A stretch of 64,000 nucleotides of DNA, taken from assembly GCF_050624435.1 (NCBI RefSeq), contig NC_134536.1:129216758-129280757 (forward strand), written 5' to 3'. Positions 1 through 12,500 of this stretch are shown piece after piece; positions within the stretch are counted from its first letter, which is position 1; the number at the start of each line of letters is the position of its first letter. A program made the translations under genes and the position numbers. Below the pieces are notes generated by a model. The model did no database searches, was not told the DNA's origin, and saw only the letters and a program-made list of their open reading frames with translations. This stretch comes from Tenrec ecaudatus (Eukaryota > Chordata > Mammalia > Afrosoricida > Tenrecidae).

Positions 1-531
1 GGATTAGGGTACAGCCCACTTACTTACTATGTGGTTACCTGTAATTAGGGGGCTTGCATGCCCCCCTCCGCGAGGAATTATGCCTCTGTTGGAAATATAT
101 TCTCTCTCTCTGCGTGGACCTGGATCCTAAGATCGTCCCTGAGGCCAGCCCTTGCATGCCTTACCTTGCCTGATAACTCTTTACTTTTACCCCTTGATTA
201 CACAGCCAGCCTCTGGACCCATTTGACTGTGGGAACTGGTGCCCCAGGTGTGCTTTGTTCTAGTGACACAGTAAAAAGTTTAAGTGGTCCCTCCCCCTCC
301 ACTTTTCCAACATTTAACCAAATGCTCCGGACGAGGAGTCAATTGCTCACTGAAATGTACTTACAAGAAAAATGGCGAAAAACTACACCGTACACATGAC
401 TTCAATATCCTTCAAGGAAATGGGTTTTCTACGAAAGGTGGAACCTACACATACGTTCTCAGGGTTCGCGAGGGAAGCAAGGACGACCCACTGACTCCCT
501 GCCCTGAGCTGAGTGAGTGGAGGGGACTTAC
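1..531. other. UBR2 intron, nothing recognised
   Basis: Intronic sequence downstream of the last visible exon. I see no exon, transposon or RNA gene; the open frames here have no recognisable protein signature. Confidence 0.6.
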
Positions 532-587
532 CAGTCTGCACGGCAAAGGGCCAAACAAGGGCTTGTCCTCATCGCTTAAAACTCTTT
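532..587 (-). CDS. UBR2: UBR2 exon, about residues 1343-1361 (last in window)
   Basis: A 56-bp exon encoding [18 protein letters not shown] after completing a Glu codon. The acceptor is ctgcag and the donor gtaagt. It ends in phase 0; the next expected exon (DDCLRSLTRF) is not visible in positions 1-531, so the gene continues off the left edge. Confidence 0.95.
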
Positions 588-3500
588 CTGCAGAAAGCAC
601 AAAGTGGTCAGGGTTAGGAGGCTTTCAGTCATTCACTAGAGGTCTCTTTCTCTCTTCTCCCCGCACTAGGACCTACTTTCCATGAGGAACAGAAACAGAA
701 GCCAATGCCCCCCATGGACACCGAGCCGAGACCACCGCCCAGGGGAGGCCATGTTCCAGGTCTTTCTAGCACGCTCTCTACACCTTGTTTCAAGACCGGG
801 CTCAGCACACGACTGCGCCAAAGCCTGCCCGTGACGCAAACACACGGCTCTCACGTCTCGTACCGAGGCTCTGGATGGTATAGGCACAGCTTCCCCAACA
901 CACGATGGGCACGCGGGGGTCCTCTTCGTTGGGATGGACCTTCAGGCCCACCTTGTAGGTGGCTGTCCCAAACGTCCTCAGCATTTCTTTTATGCTCTTG
1001 GAGTAAGGGTTTCTGCAGCAGACAGGAACCAGGTCAGTTCAAGGCAACCATACGCTGAGGCTCTTAAAAGCTCTGTGCTGTGCTAGGGCTTGGTTTAAAC
1101 ACTGCACGCACTGGCAGATGGCTGGGTGCTCCGGGGTGGTCACAGAGGGGCGCTGGATGGAGAGTCACACACCCCAATGGGGGCCTCGTCCCCTGTCCTG
1201 CCTGGACAGCGGCGGTGATGCATCTCCACTGCCGGAGAGGTCAGTTTCTTTCAGGAAGAATCCTCGGGGGAAGCTGCTCCCACACTGACATCGAGGGATT
1301 CCCAAGGAGGACTGGCGGCCTTCCTGCCGCCCTGTGCAGCTCACAGGTCAGCGAGTGCCACGCCGCCCCACCAAGTTTGCAGTAAGCGTTTTAAAAGATG
1401 TCTGCACAATTGATAGTTCAATCGTATCAAGAAGTTGTACAATCTATTGTCACAGTTAATTTGACCACCTTTTCTTCCTTGAACTCTATCAGTATAACTA
1501 TTTTTAAAATAGTGGCCTAAATACGCACAACAAAAGCGCTTCACAATCTGCGGCCTATCCTTGCGCAGGGATCGTGCTGATCCCTGTCTCTTTCGGATTT
1601 TACGGACAGCACGAGCTCTTCAGGGAGCCTTCAGTGCCTCCTTGAATAGCCATCGAAGGATCAAGAACCGTGTACGCGGAGCACCGCACATAAACAAGGC
1701 AGGCCCCAAACACACAGAAACAGCTGACTCGGGGAAACCGAGACACGGTAGACGGCAGAGCACCTAGAACATGTGAGGGTCCCTTCAAGAGGCCAACAGC
1801 GAGCCGGCAGCAGGACCACCTCCGAGGCCAGAGACAGGCCGAGTAGAGCATTCTCCAGAACTTCCTCTGATCTACAGGGCCTGGAACTTCAGCGACAAAG
1901 GGCTTACTGAGGACCCAGCCAAAGGACGGACAGAGACCGAGACTGAAGAGCGCTTCAGGCCTGGGAGACGGAGCCCAGCCGTTGTTTGCCTCGTAGTGAA
2001 GTTACAGAGGGGCAGGGTTAGAACGGCATCGATTCTAACAAGGCCTTTGCATTGGGATAGAAACTCCCAGGAATCCCAGTTCTGCACTCAAACCCTCAGT
2101 CAAGCGCATGGGTAGAGTAAACGTTCCAGACACAGAGAGTCTTGCACATTGTATCTAAGGCACAGGCGATCCAGAAGGCAGGGGGACAGAGGGCTGTGAG
2201 ATGGGAGGGAGGGCCTGGGAGAGGTCGGAGCGTCTGGAAAAACTGTAGCACTAAGGAAAGTCTGCAGAAAACCACGCACACAGAGCCACCCGGAAGAGAA
2301 AGCCTACAGGGAAGGACATAGACTGCACAACAGGTATCGTAACGGGGAAAACCAACAACCGACTGAACTCGGCTAACTAGAAACACAAGAAACAAAGTGT
2401 TGGGGAGAATGGTAGGGGAGTGAAGGCTACAAGTACGATTTCTGCTGAGCACCTGCCGGGCCGTTTCCAAGGAGAAGTTACACCTGGGAAGCAGCTTTCG
2501 GGTGAGGACAAAGCAGCCTCGTACCCGTGGTGTTGGGAAATGGACTGAGCCGTCCAGCTCCTGAATCCACACCGAACTCCCCACCAGGGCAGGGTGGGGT
2601 TTGCTGCAAATGCTCCGGCTTCCAGCTGAGGCTCCCAGGAAGCTGGCAGCGAGGCCATCAATAGAAATGCGAGGGGGCTTCACAAAGTTCGTGGAAAAAT
2701 TCTAGGACCTTTTGATGACATTTTCCCACGAACTTTTGAAGGCCCTGATGCAGCGCCCGGAGGAAGCACAGGATTTGAGGGGAGACGAGCACTCTGACAA
2801 GCTGATATGGAAGAGAACCAAGAAGGGGCGCAGCCTGGGAGAGCGTGGGGGGGGGCCAGACACGCGCCACACGGCTCCGAGGGCTTATCAACATGAGTAC
2901 CGCGCCACGTCACGCCAAATCCTCAGCATTCGAGACCCATGTCCTGTAACATCTTGGTCTTTGGTTTGACAAATCCTGTTTTTATTATCCACTGACTTAA
3001 ATTTTTCACTTCAAGTGGGCCAAATAGAAAAGGATTAATACAACATACTCACTTAGGATGAAAGTCAGGCCTAAACCCTTCAGGGAGCCGCACTTTCTCT
3101 TTATTTTCGGGATTCTCTGAAGAGGCAGGATCTGTCGGAGCAGGCATTCTATATCAGTATTCAACAGACTACAGTAGTCCTATCGATCTTATTCGTACGG
3201 GTCAAAGAAATTAAAACAAACAAACAACAACCAGTAAGAAAACCCATTCCTAGTCATGAAAACTAACACCAGGGTCCCCCAAAGCATGAAGAGCAGGCCG
3301 GCTCTGCCCGACCTCAGCCCGCACCTTCCTGAATCCCCTGCATGTTTCCCGTCGGAGCAGAGCAGCTGGAGCGTAGCTGGGGAGGGGCCGGAGAAGGAAG
3401 GCATGCTGACTTGCTCCAGTGAAAACCAGTGTCAGAACTGGCTGCTCACATTGCTTTCTCACAAGGCCAAAGCACAGCGCACGGTCAGTGCACCTGTGGG

Positions 3501-6500
3501 AGGCCTTGGGAAATGCCAACAGTGAAGTGAGTTAGCCCACTGAGCACTCAGCTGCATCCCCCCACCCCCAGAAGCTCTTTTGTAAAATGGGGAAGAAATG
3601 AGTATCGATTATACATCTCACAAGAGCTTACGTGTTCTTAAGATATAAGAATGCAGGAAAGTGAAATTTAGGCCATTAAGACAAAGAATTTGGGTTGAAT
3701 TTTAAAACCCGGGTCTCACAATTAAAAACAGTTTCTAAGAAGAGTGAAGGCCAGTCGTCAGGACTTACGAGGGGAGCTTTCTTCTTTTCTAAGGCCCTGC
3801 AGCGCTGTCGTTTGCTGAGAGATTGTTCTAACCCACTCGGTCAGATCCGGCTGGTCTGAAAAATTTAACCTGCTGGAAAAGATTAGAGAGCATTTAGTAT
3901 TTTATTGTTGTTGCTTAGTTTCAAAGATGGAAAAAATTATCATGAGAATATTCAAAACAATATTGTTATAACAAAGAAATTGCACTGAAAAATCAAAATG
4001 CATGTTTGCCAATGGAAATAATAGTATTTGTCAATATGATGATAATGTGTCAAAAAAATCAACTTTTTTCTGTATCCAGGTTTTGTAATATCTATTTCTT
4101 AAATATCACAATCACCACCAATAGTATTTACTGAGTGCCTATTATGTGCCAGGCAATGAGTAAACTATGTAAGCATGTCACATTAGTAAGTAGGTATCAA
4201 CATATTTAACGTGAATCTCAGAAGACTCTGTGAAAGAGCTTGTTGCAATGCTCATGGTACGGATGGGGAGTCGACTTGGGGTATGTAATGGATAGAGCCG
4301 GCATCCAGACGCAGAGAGCACACAACACAGCTTGTGTTCTTCATTCTACGCCACAGCTGGCTCTCGGGAGAAAACACGAGAGCCTGGACCCAGGAAGTGG
4401 AGGGGAGCACAACCAACAAAGGTGGCTTCTCTGGGGGGCTCATCCTTAATCTCACCACCCTTGGTTTCTGCACCTGTTCAAATCCGGTGACACATCAGCA
4501 CACTCTTTAATTAGAAAGCATGAGTTTACACTCAAATCTAATGGTCTTTCAGCAACTTTTTACAGAATATTAAGACCCAGTAGTTTCAACTCCCCAAATG
4601 AAAAGAACTGAGATATTACCACAGGAATAAACAGTAATACATAAAACAAGTTCATATTTATAGACCTAAAGGAAACAAAAAGATAGAGCCCAACCCTGTC
4701 AGTCCCTGGGCAGAGCGACCCTGAAGGACGGAGCAGAGCTGCCCGTGGGTTTCTAAGAGTCAGCTTTAGCAACAGGAGCAGGCAGGAAGTCAACAGTTTG
4801 CTGTGCTTGTGGGCGTAGTGCCCAGCCGGGCCCGGCGCATCGCGGCCCGGTGAGCAGCTGCCGCCTTTTCATGGAAGCAGACCGCCATGCCTTCTCACGT
4901 TTAAACTGAGATCAGACCGAAGCAGGCATTCGCACATTCCCATCTCAAAAACCTACGCTAGGGCCAATCTTCTTTAAGAACGCCTCATAAACAACGCAAC
5001 GACACGATGTTTGCATTTTGAGCATCGTTGGCCTAGCTCGGGAGGCCACTGCAGGCTAGCACGCAGTAAAGCACAGGGTGCCATTGCCAGACTGTGCAGT
5101 CCACCGGGCCTGAGCTGCCCTTCTCTCCCCCTTGACTTATGAGGATTGTGGATTTCTTTTGAGGTGGGAGGGAGAGTCCTGAAAAAGACCACCGAACCTG
5201 GCTATTGAACCCCGCGAGTCCTGCACATAAAGAAGGGAGTTGTTTCCCAATCTTCTAGCATATATTTCTGGTGACGGAGAAACTGCTGAGTGCAAACCAC
5301 CTGGCCATTTGACGGGACTCAACAGCAAGAAACTAGCATCTCGGTCGGCTCCTTCCCAGGAACCACACACGGTGTGCGGGCGAGAAGAAAGAACCGCCCC
5401 GGGGGCTGAGAAAGACGCCGGAAAACATCACCACAAGTGTCCTCAGTCTCCTCGCACCGGTGATGCGAGTCGCAGGAACTCGAGCTTACCTGTTAAAGAT
5501 CTTTCTGGGAGGCAGCAGCAGGGGAATGACCGTGTTACTCAAGCGCTCGCAAAGGGGGCAGAGGAATTCTCCGTTCTCGACATCGTAGCTGGTATGTAAG
5601 CGCAGCCTCTGTTGTCTCCGCTGCTCTTTGGCTTGGACGGAATCAAAGTACCTGCACAACGAGAGAACACCTGGTATCAAAAACACCGCTAAGGTTTTCA
5701 GCGGGAGCCAGAGTCTTCAACATTTCAAATTGGCCGTTTCCACAAACAGTCAAGCATGGAAAATCCTACAACAAATTGTATTCTTTTTCATTGCCATTTG
5801 ACTTAGGATTTATTTTAAAAACATCAAAATGGGTTAAAATATCTCTAAAACAAGAAGAAGAAAAAAAGAGAGACTTCCTAGCAAGTAAGCATGGACAACA
5901 GTGCTGCGACCCAGGCCCCTCGGAGCTCTGGGAAGCTCACGAACTTGAGGGCAGCTCCAGCGCACTGGTGCCCATGTGCCGGCTTTGCACCAGCCTGGAA
6001 AGCACCAAGGGACGGTGATCTCCTTTTAACATGGGAGTCGCGACAGCGGGGCAAGTACGAACCCCTTCAGAATCAAAGCGTTTGGTCGCTTTAGACCTGA
6101 AGACAGACAGTCCTGCTACTGTAGGGCTTCCTCTCAGGGGTGTGGTGCGGTGGGGTGGGGCAGGGGCGGGATTCTTTCCTTCATCCACTTTTTAACTAGC
6201 ACAGATCTCCTTCCTTCTTTGTAGGAATCCAGGGGAGTTATGACAGAAAGCTACATGAAGAAATACACTGGGGATACTTTGAACTTTCTAAGTCACTACT
6301 TTACAACTCTGATAATGCAAGCTAAAATTTTAATAATAATAATAATAATAATAATAAAAAGATGTGTAGTTTCCCCCCCATAACATCTTTAGTCCTTTTC
6401 TCCCTTTGTCTAGGACAGAACTTAATTTAGAAAGTAAGTTTTGAGTTTGCATAAACTTCTCTTAGCTAAGAGTAAGAACATAAGTTACCTTTGCCAACAA

Positions 6501-9500
6501 TGGGCATGCATAACGTGTCCACAGCTGCCAGTGTGTGTTCCGCAAGACAGATCGGGGTGCATGAATAACGGATCATATTTTTCTGCATTACAAAACAAAA
6601 CAAACCAAGCATGTAATTTTCCTACGAGTTTAAACTGTGATCTCCTGGGTAAGGGCTTCTAAACTTGACATGGAATATTTGCTTACTTGAAATACCAATA
6701 ATTTCTGAAGATCCTGGGTTCTTTATCACCCTGAACAAATGAACTAATTATCTCTGAATCATTAACTGATACTGAAATCTGCATCCTAGTACATCCGATC
6801 TTTAGCATATCTCACACTCTCAGAATATGGGGAGACTCAACATTCCTCCCCATCATGGCCTGAGTCTCAGTGAAGAAGAGATCATTTGCAGGACACCTGG
6901 GTCACGATGACCTCTAACAAGAGGGGTCTGCAGGCCTGGGGCTCTCCCGAGAGGAGATCTTGCCTACAGATGCTCAGGCAGAGGATCTCCATGGTCACCA
7001 ATGCCCCACACAACACAGGGTGGCTAAGACAGCAGACCAGAGGGGAAAGGTAGTTTAGAGAGTCTTCCCCCTCCCAGCCCCTTTCTTCCCCACTTAGATT
7101 GTCTTATGTGCTGCTGCCAACTCTGCATATTCTAAGATAAGAAGAATGAAGGGGCCATTAGCTAGGCATCAGGGTTCTTCTGGAGTTTTAAAGTCCTTTA
7201 TGCAAGCTGACATAGTGGTAGACAGTCTCCAACCCTCTGAAGAGAACTACTAAAGGACCCTTGCTCTGGACACTAGTACAGATGTCCCGGTACAGAGGGA
7301 GTCTTCTCTGCGTACAGAGACTACTAGTACAGAGGGAATCTTCTCTGCGTACAGAGACTACTAGTACAGATGTCCCGGTACAGAGGGAGTCTTCTCTGCG
7401 TACAGAGACTACTAGTACAGATGTCCCGGTACAGAGGGAGTCTTCTCTGCGTACAGAGACTACTAGTACAGATGTCCCGGTACAGAGGGAGTCTTCTCTG
7501 TGTACAGAGACTACTAGTACAGATGTCCCGGTACAGAGGGAGTCTTCTCTGCGTACAGAGACTAGTAGTACAGATGTCCCGGTACAGAGGGAGTCTTCTC
7601 TGCGTACAGACACTAGTACAGATGTCCCATTAGAGTGAGTCTTGTATATGTACAGATACTCCTAATACAGATGTCCTGGTACACAGAGCCTTCTATATGT
7701 ACAGACTCTAGTACAGATGTCCTGGTATACAGAGAGTTTTCTATATGTACAGACTCTAGTACAGATGTCCTGGTATACAGAGAGTTTTCTATATGTACAA
7801 ACTCTAGTACAGATGTCCCGGTATACACAGAGCCTTCTATATGTACAGACTCTAGTACAGATGTCCCGGTATACAGAGAGTCTTCTATATGTACAGACTC
7901 TAGTACAGATGTCCCGGTATACAGAGAGTCTTCTATATGTACAGACTCTAGTACAGATGTCCTGGTACACAGAGCCTTCTATATGTACAGACTCTAGTAC
8001 AGATGTCCCGGTATACAGTCTTCTAGGTGCAGAGGATGAAAGCACCGACAAGCCCACTCTGAGGAGTCCAGGCTTTCTCTCAGGAAGGAACAAATTCAAT
8101 AAAACTAGCAACTTTATTCCTGGCCTGCATTTGAATAAAACTTATAAATCATGCGATGAAGCAGACCTATCTCTTAACTCGGGTACTTGAGAGCCATTCT
8201 GTGAAGCCTCTTTCTAGAGAACGCAATCCTACCACGGGGCTCGCAAGCTCCCTTTCATTCCACAGTGCGAAAGGCCTTGGTTACTAAGTGCCTAAGACAT
8301 TCCCCAGACACAGTTCTTGCTCTTAAGAAAGAAGTCTACAGGTATAGCTGAGGGGCAAATCAATACAAACAAGCCAAAGAATAGGGACATGTAGATGTCT
8401 GTGGGGACACCGCAATGTGTGGTCCCGGTCCTTGTGTGAGAGCAAACTGGCTCACATCAAGTCACAGCTCTCTCCTCAGCAGCCCAGAACCAGTCACTGA
8501 TGGGTGCTGACAGAAAGGCCCAGTCCTGGCCCTGGAAAGGCCTTCTGACGCCAGCGCTCCCTCGGGGCCACAGATCTCAGTGCCAAGACGCTCTCCAATA
8601 CACTGCCTGCTGGCAACGGCCACCTTGCCAATGTGCTCTGCTGGCATGGCTAGACTAGATCATCCCCTGGCTCCAGGATGGCTTTGGACCTGAGCTACCA
8701 CACCTCGACTCTTACCAGCCCACCACTGCCACCAAGTTCATTCTGACTCACAGTGACCCTACAGAAGACTCGAAATGCTCATGGGGACAGAGCCTGGTCC
8801 TCCTCCCTGGGAGTGGCTGGAGAAACTGCTGACCCTGCAGTTAGCAGCCCAATGTCTACCTACGGGGCCACCACGGTCCCCCATCCATCATCTCCCTAAG
8901 TCACAGCCATCGATCTTCCCGCTCAGGGTGTCGACAAAGTCTTAGGATGTTGGCAGTGTGTTAGGATGAGAATGACTGTTTAGGTACTGTCACCAAAAAA
9001 CAGTTTATCTTTGAGCCCCTGCCGTGAACCTGCGGTGCGATTGAAGCCCAATACTTTATCCTCCGAGGGCTTCCACATCGACAAAGTAGGAGTCTGAAGG
9101 ACAGACACCCTAGTCTTCGGAGCTATTAGTAGACTGTACAACATCAAGTGCACCAAGCGGCAGTCACTGTGCATTCGGGAGGCGGGATCTAGCTCTGCCT
9201 TACCTGGATCCTGAACGCATTTCCTTCTGTCTTTGGACAGGACAGTTGATCTCTGAACAAATGCTGCCAAAACCATCGCTCTACTTTCCACCTTCACCTC
9301 TTGCTCTTCTTGACACAATATACAGGTGACAAATTGTCTCTGCTCAGGGACTCGGGTCTGCGCCGGGCCCAGCGCTGTAAGTACCAAGTCAGACACCATT
9401 GGGCTGCAATGAAGAGACAGAACGAGCGTGTCCACAACACATTTGTCCACGACGTGTCAGCCACACCGCAGTAGAGCCCAGGTATGCGTACACAGACACA

Positions 9501-12500
9501 TGTAGTCTTGATTTGAGCTGTCCAAAGTCTCTATGTGTCAAAACCATCTCTTTTAATCCCCACAGCAACCCACCACGGACACGGTGCGCCTGAGCAGACA
9601 CAGGAAGGACCTACCTGTGGTGGGAGCGATACTCACACACATGTACTTAAAAAGCTTACATTTCTAAGATTATTTCTTCCAAGCAGCGGTCACATTTACC
9701 TAGCAATTACATTTACCTACTAAATTACATAAGGATGAAAGGCAGATTTAGAACAAAAAAAGCAGTACCCCCCCCCCCCCAGTCGGGTGACGAGAACCGA
9801 CGACCGTGTTTACCTGCTCTCAGAGGCCGTGGAGGTGGATGCATCCAGCTCGAGCGTCTGCTGGAAGAGCTCCCTGTTCTCGTCGATGAAGTGCCGCTGC
9901 ATCTCGGACATCTGGGCCATGATCTTTTCCCGCCGCAGCCTGGCAATCTCGGCTTTCCGCTTCCTCTCGGCCTTGTCTTTGTCGCGCAAATACTGAAATC
10001 ACAGCTTCCCTCAATCAGACCGCTTGATGCTGACCACACCACATCTCCCCCACTCGACAGATGTATTTATGTTACGCTTTAACTGAACAAATTATTCAAC
10101 AGTTTTGCTTTTTGAAAGCCACAGACTTCTTCATCTACCTAACCTGTTAGAGAAGGCTGGCTGACAAAAACACTGACTCTCAGCACGAGCAAGCATGTGA
10201 GTAACATCAACCGTAAAGGCAGCTACATCTATCGATGATACACTCGCTGTTAAGTTTTCCACAGTACCACACGTTGCTTCCTGTACCTCTTCCAGTATGC
10301 TTCCTTCTGTTTCTGCCACAGGACTGGTAGATGAACGCTCTCTTATCTTCTTAATAGTGTTAAAAGTCTGGGATGAGGAAGGGGGGGTGGTGGGAAAACC
10401 AGTTATTCTGGATCTATAAAACATTATCAAAACATACATATTATTTCCCACCAAAAGCAGAGCAAGGCGGGACACGGTACCTTCAGTATCCACCTGATCA
10501 TGTCCTTGTGGAGCTCCAGGTAGGGGGCATTCTGCAGCGTCTCCAGCATGGCGAGGATGCTGGGAGAGTTGTTCGGTGCGTCCCCGGGTCCTGGGACAGA
10601 CACATGAACGAAGGGCTCAACAACAATCGCGCACACCGCCGGCTGTTCAACTATGGCGCACAAGAGCACTGCCATCATTTCCAAGTTTATTTGGCCATCC
10701 CTCGATCACACTGGTAATTATCTGAGATTTCTCATACTTCCCAAGAATGTGACATTAACCTATACTTTTATAGCAACTGAAATGATGGTTATTTTAACAG
10801 AACCTCGAGCAAAATCAAGTAAAAACCAGAGGAAGGGTTACTCCCACACCAATGGGGATAAGCGAGTTTTCAAAAGGACATCGCTGTCCCCACGGCCCAA
10901 CCTGGCACAGTCTGAGAAGCAAAAAGAATGATCACACCGGAGGGAAAACACTGAATGAATGAAACTCGAGGCATCGTCCAGCAATAACCAACCAGAACCT
11001 TCAGGAAACCAAAGAGACCCATTGTTTTTAACCATCACGGGTAACAAGAGTATCTCTTTGCTCTGAAAACTAGTAAAAGCTTTCTTTAGAGAAGCAGGCT
11101 ACAAAAACAGACTGTTGATGTGAGCCACTGGCTGGCTGGCCCCCAACTGGTGGCGTGCCTGTGGACAACAGGACAGAGGGCTGCCTGCTCTCGGTGGGGC
11201 TGTGGACCGCTGACCACAGGGGAGGCAGCTGAAACCTACCAGCGGTGAGAGAGAGTCCTGCAAAGATTCACAGATTCAGGAAGCTTCCGCTGGGTTGCTT
11301 TAAGTAGGCACGGCCTCAAAGCAGGGAGCTTGGTTTGGGGTGTTTTGCTCTCTTTGGTCCTGTGCCATCTCGTGCTTGGTTGCAGGTGGGACTGGTGTGA
11401 GCCACGGGGCTTTCCCTGGCTGAGTTCTGGAAGGACACTGTCAGGCCTTTCTTCTAGAAGCAGCAGGCAAACGTGCAGTAACAGACAGTGGCTGCTCATC
11501 TGCATCATTTAAAAACCAGGATGTGCAGCCTCAGTGAGAGAAGGAATTCAGAGAGGGTCGTGAGTGGATTCTAAAGCCATGACGGTGAAGCGCTGGCGTT
11601 TCAGATAGTCTGCAGGGATGAAGGTCACCCCACAGACCAACTGCTAACCTTACGACAGAGCCAATAAGCCAAGGGACCACCCCTGAAACACTAGCAGTGG
11701 ACCATTCTGACATTACGCGTCTCTTGATGGGATTCAATACGGAGAACTCACCATCACCTATGGAGTAGTCTTCTCAAAAGTGTTCTAACGGAATTTAATT
11801 AGGTCCTAGACTAACTTTCCAGTTCATAGGCGATACAAGGAATAAGCGAGTCAGTTAAAACACCATCACACGGAAGCAAGAGGCAAAATCCACCGTGTAG
11901 GCTTTTCTCTAGGGAAACAGGGCTGGGTTTACCCCAGAAGACAATGCTTTAAATTAAGTGAAGACACTGGAAATGGAAACGCTGTGCCCTTTTCGTACCA
12001 GGGTCTAACTGCCCTGGTTAGGTTCTGGTGAAACAAACACACCTCCCTTCCAAAGAGGGCAACAAAGGGATGCTGTTTGGGAACGACTGCTAATTGTCTC
12101 AGGTGTGGTCAGAGTACAGGTAGCCCTCGACTGATGACAGGGCGCCTGTCCAATACACAACTGATGCTCCTTGGGGTGTGACATTTTAAGATCCGGCCAT
12201 CACACACGATTGGCCTTGTGCACGATGAAGCTGGCATTGGAGTTTAACAGGTATTGGGCACAAGCAGTGAAATTGTTATATGTCATTCATGCTGAACATT
12301 GTCCAGTGTTCTATCCAGATGACACTGACACCCACTTCATGAAGACCAGTGTTGCGAACATTGAATCATAAAATGGGACATCTGTGAACGAATGTCTGAG
12401 AATAAAGGCATCGGCAAATGACATGCTGCAGTATTACATAGAGGCTTCCAACAGTTCATGAAAAACCCCCGTCTGTCCCATGGACCCACTGAAGCCCCTT

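Noticed and set aside
2096..2683. 195-codon minus-strand open frame
   Set aside because: It lies in the intron between two well-placed UBR2 exons, has no similarity I recognise and no phase fit to the gene.
3053..3150. Upstream acceptor at 3149-3150 for the exon ending at 3053
   Set aside because: It would join out of frame with the preceding exon; the AG at 3132-3133 preserves the frame and the conserved PEGFRPDF block.
7266..8030. CRISPR-like array
   Set aside because: Units are contiguous with no unique spacers, the host is a mammal and there are no cas genes.
7188..8190. Several 70-157 codon repeat-protein-like frames on both strands
   Set aside because: They are by-products of a tandem repeat whose period is a multiple of three; frames stay open on both strands at once and no conserved start or domain is present.
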